From positions 3,060,850 through 3,124,849 of the forward strand of contig NZ_JACBZA010000001.1 in NCBI RefSeq assembly GCF_013408535.1: a DNA stretch of 64,000 bases, read 5' to 3'. The DNA is from Actinopolymorpha cephalotaxi. GTDB lineage: Bacteria > Actinomycetota > Actinomycetes > Propionibacteriales > Actinopolymorphaceae. The position numbers and the translations under genes were made by a program. Positions 31,429 to 38,548 of the stretch are shown in pieces. Below the pieces are notes generated by a model. It searched no databases and was not told where the DNA came from. It worked only from the letters and a program-made list of their open reading frames with translations. Within the stretch, counting starts at the first letter, position 1. Each line of letters begins with the position of its first letter.

Positions 31429-31574
31429 GTTGACGCTCATCGGATTCTGTCGTTCGGAGGGACCTCGACCCGGTGCGGCGCAGGTGGAGCTCTCGTCGGT
31501 CTTGATGAGCCTCATCGACCAGCCGGCCATCGGATCCCGGCTGCCTGTCGGTGGCCAGTTCTACCATCGAACGC

Positions 31575-33635
31575 ATGAGCGATTTCAATACCCCTGCGAC
31601 CGTATTCGCTGCCGCGCCGACAGACCCCTCTGGCCCCTCGCCCGCACCGCGGGCTCGGATTCCACGTCCGGCCATGCCCGACCAGGCAGACACCGGAGAT
31701 GGACCGCCACTGCCGACGTCCACCTCGGCGCCACCGGACACCGCACGTTCCTCAGGTTCGGCAGGAATCGCAGGAGCGACAGGTGGGCCGGACCTGGCCG
31801 GCACGCGTGGTGCACCCAGGTCGCTGGAGGGTCTGGAGGCCGAGATCTGCGACCTCGCTTCCAGGATCGCCATCGCCACGCACGAGTGGCTGCGGCTGAT
31901 CGTCGCCTTCGACCGCCGCGAGGGCTGGCGCACCTCCGGGTGCAGGTCCACGGCACAGTGGCTGTCCTGGCGTTGCGGGACGAGTCTGTCCGCCGCGTAC
32001 GAACACCTCCGGGTCGGACGCGCCCTGGAAGAACTCCCCAAGGTCGCCGCGGAGTTCGCCGCCGGCCGGTTGTCGTACTCGAAGGTGCGCGCGCTCACAA
32101 GGATCGCCGACGCCGACCAACGTTCGTCTCGCTCAGCCCGAAACCAGGCGCAGGAATCCGAACCTGTTCCGAACGGCGAACCCGCCGACTCGCAGAACCA
32201 CGCCGGCGAAGAGAATCGTCCAGACCACTCGGGCACATACGGGAGTGAGGACACTCAGCCGGAGGACGCGCATCCAGAGGACGCGCAGCCAACGGACGCG
32301 CAGCCAACAGGCGCGCAGCCAACAGGCGCCGAAGCGGAGGAAACGGAGGCCGAGGACGCCGAGGACGAGCTGCTCAACCTCGCGTTCAGTGCCACCGCTT
32401 CCCAACTCGACCGGATCGCTCGTGGCTGCGCCGCGGCTCGCTCGAAGGAGCAGAATCTCCGGCGAGCGATGCGGCGCGGGATCAGCTGGTTCTACGACGA
32501 GGACGGCTCACTGGTCATCCGCGGAAGGCTGGCCCCCGACGAAGGCGCGACGGTCGTCGCAGCACTCGAAGCGGCACTGGACACCTTGCTGGCACGGAAA
32601 CCCGAACCACCTGCGTCACCCGAACCAGCCGCGTCACCCGAACCAGCCGCGCCCTCCGCAGTACTGCCGGCCGGGGCCCGCCCCGATTCCGCGGGATCCG
32701 GCGGCGCCACCGGTCCTGCCGAGACGCGCGTGCACTCCGCGCCGGATGGCACCAGCCCGGATTCTTCCGCGGAAGAATCCGACCACCGACCACACCAGAC
32801 TCCGCCGGACCCCGCGCCCCCACGCCACACACCACGCGCTGTCCCCCACCGCCACCGCGCCGCACTGGCCGCAGACGCACTCGTCCTGATGGCCGAAACC
32901 CTGCTGTCCCACACCCCGGCATTCCTCAACTCCGCCGACAAATACCGCGTCATCATCCACCTACACCCCACCCAGCCCCCAAAGCTCACCCCGGCCACCG
33001 CCCCAACCACCGGCCAAGCGACTCCGCGCCCGGCGCCACGACAGCCCGCGTCCCTCGACGACGGCGTTCCACTCGCCCCCGACACCGCGGACCGCCTCGC
33101 CTGCGAATCGACCGGGACCGCCCTCCACCTCGACCCAGACGGCCAGATCCACAGCCTGAGCGACCCCACCAGATTCCCCCGCGCCGCAACCGCACGAGCA
33201 GTCAGAATCCGCGCACACCACACCTGCCAAGCACCCGGATGCACCACCAGACACGGACTCCAGATCCACCACGCACACCACTGGTCCCACGGCGGCCCCA
33301 CCACCCTGGCCAACCTCATCCTCATCTGCCGCTACCACCACTGGCTCGCCCACGAAGGCGGCCACACCTTCACCGCCCGCCCCGGCGGACACTTCAGCTT
33401 CCACCGGCCCGACGGCACCGAGATCCCCGCAACACCCCCACTGCCAGGCCTCACCGACACCACCCGCGAAGCCACCACCAACAACAACCTCGCCCGATCC
33501 GTACTCGACCACTGGGCCAACCTCCACCCCACACTCGGCGAAGACGTGCTCACCCCGCCCTGGTGGTCCGGCGACCCCCTCGACCTCCACTACGCCGTCA
33601 GCGTCATCCTCGACGCCCACGCCTCGCCGAACTGA
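31575..33635 (+). CDS. DUF222 / HNH endonuclease (13E12 repeat family)
   Basis: The 686-residue protein belongs to the multi-copy actinobacterial 13E12/REP13E12 family. After a Pro/Ala-rich N-terminus comes the DUF222 domain (LEAEICDLASRIAIATHEWLRL near residue 78, interrupted by low-complexity repeats, resuming ARGCAAARSKEQNLRRAMRRG near 280). The HNH domain follows near 545: CQAPGCTTRHGLQIHHAHHWSHGGPT, ANLILICRYHH. The nuclease cysteines and histidines are intact. Biological targets are unknown; these genes behave like selfish or phage-linked repeats. The third copy of the 22-bp palindrome is inside the coding region as DSSAEES. TACCAT seven bases before the ATG suggests a leaderless start. 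Confidence 0.9.
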   Translation: MSDFNTPATVFAAAPTDPSGPSPAPRARIPRPAMPDQADTGDGPPLPTSTSAPPDTARSSGSAGIAGATGGPDLAGTRGAPRSLEGLEAEICDLASRIAIATHEWLRLIVAFDRREGWRTSGCRSTAQWLSWRCGTSLSAAYEHLRVGRALEELPKVAAEFAAGRLSYSKVRALTRIADADQRSSRSARNQAQESEPVPNGEPADSQNHAGEENRPDHSGTYGSEDTQPEDAHPEDAQPTDAQPTGAQPTGAEAEETEAEDAEDELLNLAFSATASQLDRIARGCAAARSKEQNLRRAMRRGISWFYDEDGSLVIRGRLAPDEGATVVAALEAALDTLLARKPEPPASPEPAASPEPAAPSAVLPAGARPDSAGSGGATGPAETRVHSAPDGTSPDSSAEESDHRPHQTPPDPAPPRHTPRAVPHRHRAALAADALVLMAETLLSHTPAFLNSADKYRVIIHLHPTQPPKLTPATAPTTGQATPRPAPRQPASLDDGVPLAPDTADRLACESTGTALHLDPDGQIHSLSDPTRFPRAATARAVRIRAHHTCQAPGCTTRHGLQIHHAHHWSHGGPTTLANLILICRYHHWLAHEGGHTFTARPGGHFSFHRPDGTEIPATPPLPGLTDTTREATTNNNLARSVLDHWANLHPTLGEDVLTPPWWSGDPLDLHYAVSVILDAHASPN
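32259..32330 (+). repeat. 15-bp repeats inside the DUF222 gene
   Basis: Five degenerate units of the type CCAACAGGCGCGCAG encode PEDAH/PEDAQ/PTDAQ/PTGAQ pentapeptides within an acidic linker that splits the DUF222 domain. Confidence 0.85.
32759..32780. repeat. Copy 3 of the 22-bp palindrome, inside the HNH gene
   Basis: Identical 11-bp arms GGATTCTTCCG / CGGAAGAATCC, here read in frame (DSSAEES) in a variable Ser/Pro-rich linker between the DUF222 and HNH parts. Confidence 0.95.
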
Positions 33636-33680
33636 GGAGGCGGGCCGCCTCGTCGCACGACCCGGATACAGGTCACCTGT

Positions 33681-33740
33681 CGAACTCGAACTCGAACTCG
33701 AACTCGAACTCGAACTCGAACTCGAACTCGAACTCGAACT
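33681..33740. repeat. Hexanucleotide microsatellite (CGAACT)10
   Basis: Ten perfect copies of CGAACT, 45 bases after the DUF222-HNH stop codon. No gene clearly covers it; in the plus frame it reads Ser-Asn repeats. Perfect long microsatellites are rare in bacterial chromosomes and mutate by slippage. Confidence 0.97.
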
Positions 33741-33843
33741 CGAGGATGAGGGAAGTCGTCACGTCGCTCTCACCGATGACAGACACGCTTGATCGCACCT
33801 ACTCGAACGCGGAAGTTGTCATCGAGTCGGCGATCAGCGGACC

Positions 33844-33864
33844 GGGCCGGGCTTGCTCCGGCCC
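33844..33864 (-). terminator. Hairpin after the two-zinc-motif gene
   Basis: GGGCCGG / CCGGCCC with loop GCTTGCT, directly adjacent to the stop codon at 33865 of the minus-strand gene. Confidence 0.6.
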
Positions 33865-34161
33865 TCAGACGTGTCGCTTCGACTTGAACCAGCGGGGCCC
33901 GTGGAGGCGCGGCTGGCCGATGTCCGTCGCCCAGGCGAAGAAGCGGCGGGTTCTACCCGTACCGCCGCAGTTGTGGCACGGGCGGCGAGCCCGCTTGTAG
34001 ATGAAACTCCGGTGCTTGCCGGTGCCCTTGCACTTACGGCAGTCGACGTCCGGATGCAGGTGGCAGGAAACCATGTAGCCCACCGCCAGGACGAACAGCG
34101 CGTCGAGGCAGTAGGACACGAACTCAGGATTGGTCTCGTAAAGGCGAGCTAGCGCGTTCAT
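33865..34161 (-). CDS. Small membrane protein with two DnaJ-like CxxCxGTG motifs
   Basis: Not recognised. The 98-residue protein has one hydrophobic segment (FVSYCLDALFVLAVGYMVSC, residues 14-33), then CRKCKGTGKH near 41 and CHNCGGTGRT near 62. The two CxxCxGTG half-sites resemble one DnaJ zinc centre, so a single zinc ion is likely bound in a basic cytoplasmic domain (IYKRARRP between them, RFFAWATDIGQPRLHGPRWFKSKRH after). It follows the unrecognised three-gene cluster on the same strand, behind two hairpins. Similar small Cys-rich proteins occur on actinobacterial integrative elements; that link is tentative. Confidence 0.7.
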   Translation of the reverse strand: MNALARLYETNPEFVSYCLDALFVLAVGYMVSCHLHPDVDCRKCKGTGKHRSFIYKRARRPCHNCGGTGRTRRFFAWATDIGQPRLHGPRWFKSKRHV

Positions 34162-34183
34162 ATGTCGTCCCGGACACGAAGTT

Positions 34184-34245
34184 GCCCCTGGCCCTCCCCG
34201 TGCAGGGCCAGGGGCGGGCCCCCGGACGCCGTTGTCCGAGGGCCC
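34184..34245 (-). terminator. Two adjacent hairpins after the 40-codon gene
   Basis: Read on the minus strand: GGGCCC-CGGAC/GTCCG-GGGCCC (34245-34216) starts 12 bases after the stop of the 40-codon gene. GCCCCTGGCCCT / AGGGCCAGGGGC (34215-34184) follows at once. They probably end the three-gene transcript and separate it from the Cys-rich gene. Confidence 0.7.
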
Positions 34246-34257
34246 GTCCTTCGGGGC

Positions 34258-34380
34258 TCAGGCCCGGGGGTCGCCCAGCCGCTCACCAGTGAGCTGGTCA
34301 CGCTGGACACCGGTGCTGCCGAAGAGCGTCTCGTCGGCGGAGCTGGAGCCGTTGCCGGGGGTAGCGGTGAAAGCCTGCAT
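34258..34380 (-). CDS. 40-residue peptide of unknown function
   Basis: A small frame starting three bases after the stop of the preceding gene, with AGAGGA nine bases upstream of the ATG, ending just before two hairpins. The peptide begins MQAFTATPGNGSSSADETLF and ends LTGERLGDPRA: an N-terminal part rich in Ser/Gly/Thr, no cysteine, no signal peptide, net acidic. The position and ribosome-binding site argue that it is translated. It could be a precursor peptide, an antitoxin-like partner or a small regulator; nothing in it decides. It matches no family I know. Confidence 0.55.
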   Translation of the reverse strand: MQAFTATPGNGSSSADETLFGSTGVQRDQLTGERLGDPRA

Positions 34381-34383
34381 GGC

Positions 34384-34983
34384 TTAACGTCCTCTCATCA
34401 GGGGGTTTCCGGGCGTCGCTTCTGCCAAAGTCGTTCGCCCGGGGGGACTTACTCTTTCTTTCCGACCCCGCCCGTCCCTAATCAGGATTTTGTTAGTGGA
34501 CGGGGCGAGCGGGGTGTTCGTGGGGGCCGCAGGTGTCTCGGCCGCCTCGGCACCGGAGTCGTGGCGAGGCGTACGCCCGCCCGTGGTGGTGGCGGCCGTG
34601 GTGCGGCGTTCGGCCCAGCGCACGTGCGCGCAGGGCCACACTCCGGCGCAGTCGGCACACACCGGCCTGCGCAGGGTGGGTACGGGCAGGCCGCACCAGC
34701 GACGCAGCCCGAAGCCCGTTCGCTCGGGCGTGTGCCGGATGACCATGTCCCGGGCCAGCGCATCGACGGCCTCGGGTCCGAGGTCGCGGGCGATGGCGCG
34801 TTCGCGGAGCACGTCCCGGACGGTGGGGGCGTTGCTTGGCGTGCCCGTCAGGGTGGTGCGGCCGACCCGGGAACGCAGGGAATGGGCCGGGGACGCCCCC
34901 GGGCCGGCCAGTCTGGAAGCCCGCCGCGCCAAGGACTTCGGGGGTCGAGGCATTCGACGCGGCGGGAGCTCGAAGGTGGCCAT
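34384..34983 (-). CDS. Unrecognised protein with CxxC-x5-CxH motif
   Basis: A 199-residue basic protein. The N-terminal ~50 residues are Arg/Pro-rich (FELPPRRMPRPPKSLARRASRL). A middle helical part (TVRDVLRERAIARDLGPEAVDALARDMV) leads to GFGLRRWCGLPVPTLRRPVCADCAGVWPCAHVRWAER, whose Cys/His spacing could bind zinc. The C-terminal ~55 residues are disordered Thr/Pro-rich. Its start overlaps the stop of the gene before (TGATG) and the 40-codon gene follows three bases after its own stop, so these form one operon. It may bind DNA or RNA; this is inference from charge and metal motif. Confidence 0.65.
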   Translation of the reverse strand: MATFELPPRRMPRPPKSLARRASRLAGPGASPAHSLRSRVGRTTLTGTPSNAPTVRDVLRERAIARDLGPEAVDALARDMVIRHTPERTGFGLRRWCGLPVPTLRRPVCADCAGVWPCAHVRWAERRTTAATTTGGRTPRHDSGAEAAETPAAPTNTPLAPSTNKILIRDGRGRKERVSPPGRTTLAEATPGNPLMRGR

Positions 34984-35312
34984 CACACGACCACCCGGTG
35001 TTCGGTGACCCAGGTGAGCACGAAGCGGACCACGCGGTCGTGGTCGTCGGCGGCCGCTGACCACGCGCACCCGGGCACCCAGGTCCAGTGGTCGTCGTCC
35101 AGCCAGACGTGCATGTGGAGCAGGCCGTTCGCGGGTTCGACAACTCGTACGCCCCAACGACCCCGGCGCTCGTCCCACAACGGCGCGGCGTCGACTCCAA
35201 GGGGCTCGAACCGGTCGGCCAGTTCGGCGGCGATCCGACCCGCGGCCGCGGTACACGGCGCGAGGCGGGCACTGATGGCTCGATGTTGGTCGTGCCAGGT
35301 CGTTCCGATCAT
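34983..35312 (-). CDS. Unrecognised small protein, first gene of the cluster
   Basis: About 109 residues from the ATG at 35312 (GGGGAGG lies very close upstream; ATG 35315 and GTG 35381 are alternatives, so the start is unsure). MIGTTWHDQHRAISARL opens a helical region (RIAAELADRFEPLGV), followed by a beta-rich, Trp-rich part (WDERRGRWGVRVVEP, HMHVWLDDDHWTWVPGCAW) and VVRFVLTWVTEHRVVV at the end. No family recognised. It is divergent from the XRE regulator, which may control it. Confidence 0.6.
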   Translation of the reverse strand: MIGTTWHDQHRAISARLAPCTAAAGRIAAELADRFEPLGVDAAPLWDERRGRWGVRVVEPANGLLHMHVWLDDDHWTWVPGCAWSAAADDHDRVVRFVLTWVTEHRVVV

Positions 35313-35508
35313 CATGCCTCCCCACCGGAACTCGGGTTCTCGCCGAATCTGCATCATTCGGCAGGATTGATGATGCTCCACCGCCTATGATCCAAACCTC
35401 ATTTGGCGACGTTCTGTAAAAAGTGGTGACACTCCGTACAGGACGGGAAGGTACCCGACGGCCCGAAACCAGGGCGCCCGGGTACGCAACGGCGACAGGG
35501 GGCACGGG

Positions 35509-36384
35509 GTGAGAAGCAGTCCGATGGTGCGCCGGCAGCGGCTCGGCCGGGAGCTACGCGAACGACGCGAACGCGCGAAGTTGACCCACGCCAAGCTCGG
35601 CAACGAGATCGGCGTCTCGGCGGCGAAGATCAGCCGGCTGGAGAACGGCCAGGGCAGGCCGGACGAGATCGTCATCCGGCAGATCGCCGACGCACTCGAC
35701 GTCACCGGCGACGACCGTGCCGAGCTCGTGGAACTCGCGCGGACGGCGGCGGTGCACGGCTGGTGGACGTCCCAGCCGATGGACCGGCGGCAGGCCACCT
35801 ACGCCGACTTCGAGTCCGGCGCCGAGACGATCCGGGAGTACCAGAGCACGATCGTCCCTGGCCTGCTGCAGATCGAGGCCTACACCCAGTCGGTGTGCGA
35901 GACCGACGACCTGACGCTGGTGGGGTCGATTCCCACCACGTCCGAAGCGGTCCTGCGCGCGCGGTCGGGCCGGCAGACGATGCTGTGGGACCCCGACGGA
36001 CCACAAAGTTACGAAGTCATCATTCACGAGATGGTGGCCCGCGGCTATTCCGCGCCACCGGAGATCCTCGCCTCGCAGTTGCACTATCTCGCCTCGGTCG
36101 GTTCCCGACGGCGTGTCAATCTACGGGTGCTCCCGGTATCTGCGAAAGTGCAGGGCTACATGGTCCCGAGGGGCCCTTTCAGTCTTTACACATTCGAAGA
36201 CCGTAAGGACCCCGTTGTGGCGGCCGTGGACACATTGACGGCCGATGTCGTTCTCATGGAAGGGAACGAGGTCGGACAATATGAAACCCTGTGGGAGCGC
36301 CTCCAGAAGGCGGCACTGTCAACCGAGGACAGTGCCGATTTTCTCACCGAGGCGGCGGCAGAAATGGAAAGGATCTCATCGTGA
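35509..36384 (+). CDS. XRE-family regulator with DUF5753 domain
   Basis: The 291-residue protein has the N-terminal Cro/C1-type helix-turn-helix (LGRELRERRERAKLTHAKLGNEIGVSAAKISRLENGQ, residues 12-48) and a C-terminal DUF5753 domain (TIREYQSTIVPGLLQIEAYT near 105, SLYTFEDRKDPVVAAVDTLTADVVLMEGNEVGQYETLWERLQKAAL). This is the architecture of Streptomyces WhiJ-like and AbaA-like regulators of development and antibiotic production, normally paired with DUF397 proteins. The start overlaps nothing; GTG at 35509 has GGGGG upstream. The stop overlaps the DUF397 gene (GTGA). Codon use in its last third is less GC-rich than in the neighbours. Confidence 0.92.
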   Translation: MRSSPMVRRQRLGRELRERRERAKLTHAKLGNEIGVSAAKISRLENGQGRPDEIVIRQIADALDVTGDDRAELVELARTAAVHGWWTSQPMDRRQATYADFESGAETIREYQSTIVPGLLQIEAYTQSVCETDDLTLVGSIPTTSEAVLRARSGRQTMLWDPDGPQSYEVIIHEMVARGYSAPPEILASQLHYLASVGSRRRVNLRVLPVSAKVQGYMVPRGPFSLYTFEDRKDPVVAAVDTLTADVVLMEGNEVGQYETLWERLQKAALSTEDSADFLTEAAAEMERISS

Positions 36385-36581
36385 GTGAGCAGTTCAGCGG
36401 CTGGAAGAAGGCCAGTTACTCCAACAACGGTGGCAACTGCGTGGAGGTCGGCACCTCGGCCGCCCACGTGGGCGTTCGCGACACCAAGGACCGGAATCGC
36501 GGCGTGCTCGCCGTGTCCCCGGTGTCCTGGGCCGCGTTCGTCGGCGACGTCAAGGCCGGAAAGTACGACCTTCCCCGCTGA
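36381..36581 (+). CDS. DUF397 small protein
   Basis: A 66-residue partner of the XRE regulator: FSGWKKASYSNNGGNCVEVGTS near residue 5, VGVRDTKDRNRGVLAVSPVSWAAFVGDVKAGKYDL at the end, all family hallmarks. In Streptomyces such small acidic proteins are encoded beside WhiJ-like regulators and are thought to modulate them. GTG start within the preceding stop. Confidence 0.93.
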   Translation: MSEQFSGWKKASYSNNGGNCVEVGTSAAHVGVRDTKDRNRGVLAVSPVSWAAFVGDVKAGKYDLPR

Positions 36582-36605
36582 GACATTCGTCGTGACACCT
36601 CGGGT

Positions 36606-36695
36606 GTGACGGCGCCTCGGGTTCCACCCGTAGCGATAGGTGCCGTCACATCTTCGAACTCCCGATGGCCACCGGATGAATTCCGGTGGCCATCG
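36606..36695 (+). terminator. Two hairpins after the DUF397 gene
   Basis: GTGACGGCGCCT (36606-36617) pairs with AGGTGCCGTCAC (36638-36649), one mismatch. Then a 14-bp stem with loop TGAAT (36663-36676 with 36682-36695). Together they end the XRE-DUF397 transcript. Confidence 0.75.
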
Positions 36696-37091
36696 TCGTT
36701 CGTGAAGCCGCTCTCACATGAGAGATGGTGAGTTTTCTGTCATCGCGAATTCCGTTATCCGAGCGGCGAAACACGGCCTTAATGATCTTCGGGGACGATT
36801 TCTCGAGCGGCCCGCGAATCCGCGTTCCGTGCCCTTGCGCCGATCTTTCCGGTGGGTCTGGCGGTGCTGGCTACGACGACTCTTCGGTGCTGTTTTGCGG
36901 CCAGGTATCACTGGGCTAGACGACCCTTCAGCACCTTGTTGGTGGTGCACTGGGCTACGACGACCCTTCAGTGCAGCCGTGCAGCCTGGTGGCGGCGCCG
37001 CGAGTTGCGCGGCCGCGTTCCCGCGACGCGGACGGTTCTGGCCGGGCGTCGCGCTGGACCGGCCCGGATCGTGCGAGCAAGGATGATCATC
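36696..37091. other. Intergenic region with three diverged repeats
   Basis: No convincing gene; a 122-codon plus frame (36718-37086) is Arg/Trp-rich without a ribosome-binding site or family likeness. The first ~120 bases are clearly less GC-rich than the surroundings. Three related segments CTGG(G)CTACGACGAC(C/T)CTTC(A/G)GTGC occur at 36867, 36911 and 36950, about 40 bases apart. They may be relics of a duplicated regulatory element of the SDR gene or of a lost gene. Confidence 0.5.
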
Positions 37092-37874
37092 ATGAACACA
37101 GCCGGCCGGGTGGAAGGAAAGGTCGCTCTCGTGACCGGGGGCGGCGGCGGGATCGGCGCGGCGACCGCGCGGCTGTTCGCCGAACAGGGCGCCTCGGTCG
37201 CGCTGGTCGACGTCGACGACGAGGCGGTGAAGCAGGCGGCCGAGGGAATCGACCCGGACGGTCGCCGGGCGCTTGCCGTGGCGGCCCGGCTGGACGAGGA
37301 GGCGGAGGCGCGGCGCGCGGTCGAGGAGACCGTCCGCGCGTTCGGCGGCCTCGACATCCTCGCCAACGTCGCCGGGGTGCGGGTATGGGGCCCGGTGACC
37401 GAGGCCGACCCTGCCTCGTGGGACTACATCGTCCGCGGCAACCTGCTGCAGGCGGCGTACTGCGCGAAGTTCGCGGTGCCCGAGATGGTCCGCCGCGGCG
37501 GCGGCAGCATCGTCAACGTCTCCTCCGCGAATGCGCTGGCGGGCCGCCCGGGGATGGCACAGTACGACGCGACGAAGGCAGGCCTGCTGGCCATGACCCG
37601 CGCGATGGCGTACGACCACGCGGCGGACGGCATCCGGGTCAACGCCGTCTGCCCGGGCCCGACACTGACGGACTTCCACGTACGACGGCGAGCGGAAGCC
37701 ACCGGGGAAACCCCGGAGCAGGCCCGCGAGCAGCTGCGACGCCAGACTCCCACGCTGCTGCGGCGCCAGGCCGACCCACGCGAAATCGGGCAGGTGATCC
37801 TCTTTCTCGGCAGCGACGAGGCGTCCTACGTCACCGGCGCGACGTACGTCGTCGACGGTGGCCTGTCGGCGTAG
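37092..37874 (+). CDS. Short-chain dehydrogenase/reductase
   Basis: NAD(P)-dependent oxidoreductase of 260 residues, classical SDR type: VALVTGGGGGIGAATA near residue 10 (cofactor loop), an acidic LVDVDD after beta-2 that favours NAD(H), NVAGVR near 95, NVSSANALAGRPGMAQYDATKAG with catalytic Ser and YxxxK near 140-160, and the C-terminal SDEASYVTGATYVVDGG. Substrate unknown. The ATG at 37092 has AAGGA about nine bases upstream; an ATG at 37083 is possible. Confidence 0.92.
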   Translation: MNTAGRVEGKVALVTGGGGGIGAATARLFAEQGASVALVDVDDEAVKQAAEGIDPDGRRALAVAARLDEEAEARRAVEETVRAFGGLDILANVAGVRVWGPVTEADPASWDYIVRGNLLQAAYCAKFAVPEMVRRGGGSIVNVSSANALAGRPGMAQYDATKAGLLAMTRAMAYDHAADGIRVNAVCPGPTLTDFHVRRRAEATGETPEQAREQLRRQTPTLLRRQADPREIGQVILFLGSDEASYVTGATYVVDGGLSA

Positions 37875-37893
37875 GGCGCGCCCTCTCCAGGGT

Positions 37894-38007
37894 CTGTCCT
37901 GCGCACGCCTGGCGTCTGCCCTGCGCATGCCTGCCTGGCTGCTGTCCTGCGCATGCCTGGCCGCTGTCCTGCGCATGCCTGGCCGCTGTCCTGCGCCACG
38001 CCTAGCG
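37894..38007. repeat. About five 22-bp tandem repeats
   Basis: CTGTCCTGCGCATGCCTGGCCG, perfect in the third and fourth units (37942-37985) and diverged in the others, in the gap between the SDR and MarR genes and running into the last codons of the MarR gene. Confidence 0.9.
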
Positions 38008-38511
38008 TCGGTCCTGCTCACTGTCGCCGGCCGCGTCCCGTACGAGTTGGTGGCCGATCAGCCCGGCGGCACGGCGCAGCGTGGCGAGGTCCCGTTCGGA
38101 CAGGCCCGACAACAGGTCGGCGACGGCACGCACCCGCGCGGCCCGGCCGCGTTCCAGCAACCGCTGCCCCGCCGGCGTGGCCGCGACGAGCACCACCCGG
38201 CGATCAGCCGCGTCCGGCGTTCGGTCGACCAGTCCGAGGCCTTCCAGCGCGCTGACCGACTTGGTGATCGCGGGTGCCGACACCTGCTCGATCCGCGCCA
38301 GTGCACCGACCGACCGGGGTCCGGTGAACACCAGCACGGACAGCAGCGACGCCCGCGGGCCGTCGAGGTCCATCTCGGTGTCGGCGGTACGAGCGACCCG
38401 GAGCAGCCGCAACGCCGCGGAGTGCAGGAAGTTGGCGGTGGAGTGCAGGTCGTCGTCGGGAACACCGGCGGGCGGCTCCGGCAGGCCGCCTTGCCCTCGT
38501 TGCTTAACCAT
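38002..38511 (-). CDS. MarR-family transcriptional regulator
   Basis: The 169-residue winged-helix regulator has DLHSTANFLHSAALRLLRVAR at the first helix, the DNA-reading ARIEQVSAPAITKSVSALEGLGLVDRTPDAADRRVVLVAATPAG near residue 70-110, and a C-terminal dimerisation helix. It is divergent from the glyoxalase-like gene, with palindromes between them, so it probably represses both. Its stop lies at the edge of a 22-bp tandem repeat array. The ATG lies inside the TAACCATGGTTA palindrome. Confidence 0.9.
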   Translation of the reverse strand: MVKQRGQGGLPEPPAGVPDDDLHSTANFLHSAALRLLRVARTADTEMDLDGPRASLLSVLVFTGPRSVGALARIEQVSAPAITKSVSALEGLGLVDRTPDAADRRVVLVAATPAGQRLLERGRAARVRAVADLLSGLSERDLATLRRAAGLIGHQLVRDAAGDSEQDRR

Positions 38512-38535
38512 GGTTATCCTTTCACCCAGGTTAAG
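38503..38535. promoter_or_regulatory. MarR operator region
   Basis: CTTAACC (38503-38509) and GGTTAAG (38529-38535) form a wide inverted repeat. The inner 12-bp perfect palindrome TAACCATGGTTA (38505-38516) includes the MarR start codon. TTAAGTATAGG next to the second arm may hold the -10 box of the glyoxalase-like gene. Confidence 0.65.
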
Positions 38536-38548
38536 TATAGGAGAGGCC

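Noticed and set aside
32961-33620. 219-codon Gly/Val-rich minus frame inside the DUF222-HNH gene
   Set aside because: Shadow of the intact HNH domain.
33681-33740. Possible CRISPR-like array in the hexanucleotide repeat
   Set aside because: Pure 6-bp repeat with no spacers and no cas gene nearby.
36718-37086. 122-codon frame before the SDR gene
   Set aside because: Arg/Trp/Cys-rich, no ribosome-binding site, crosses diverged repeats; more likely non-coding.
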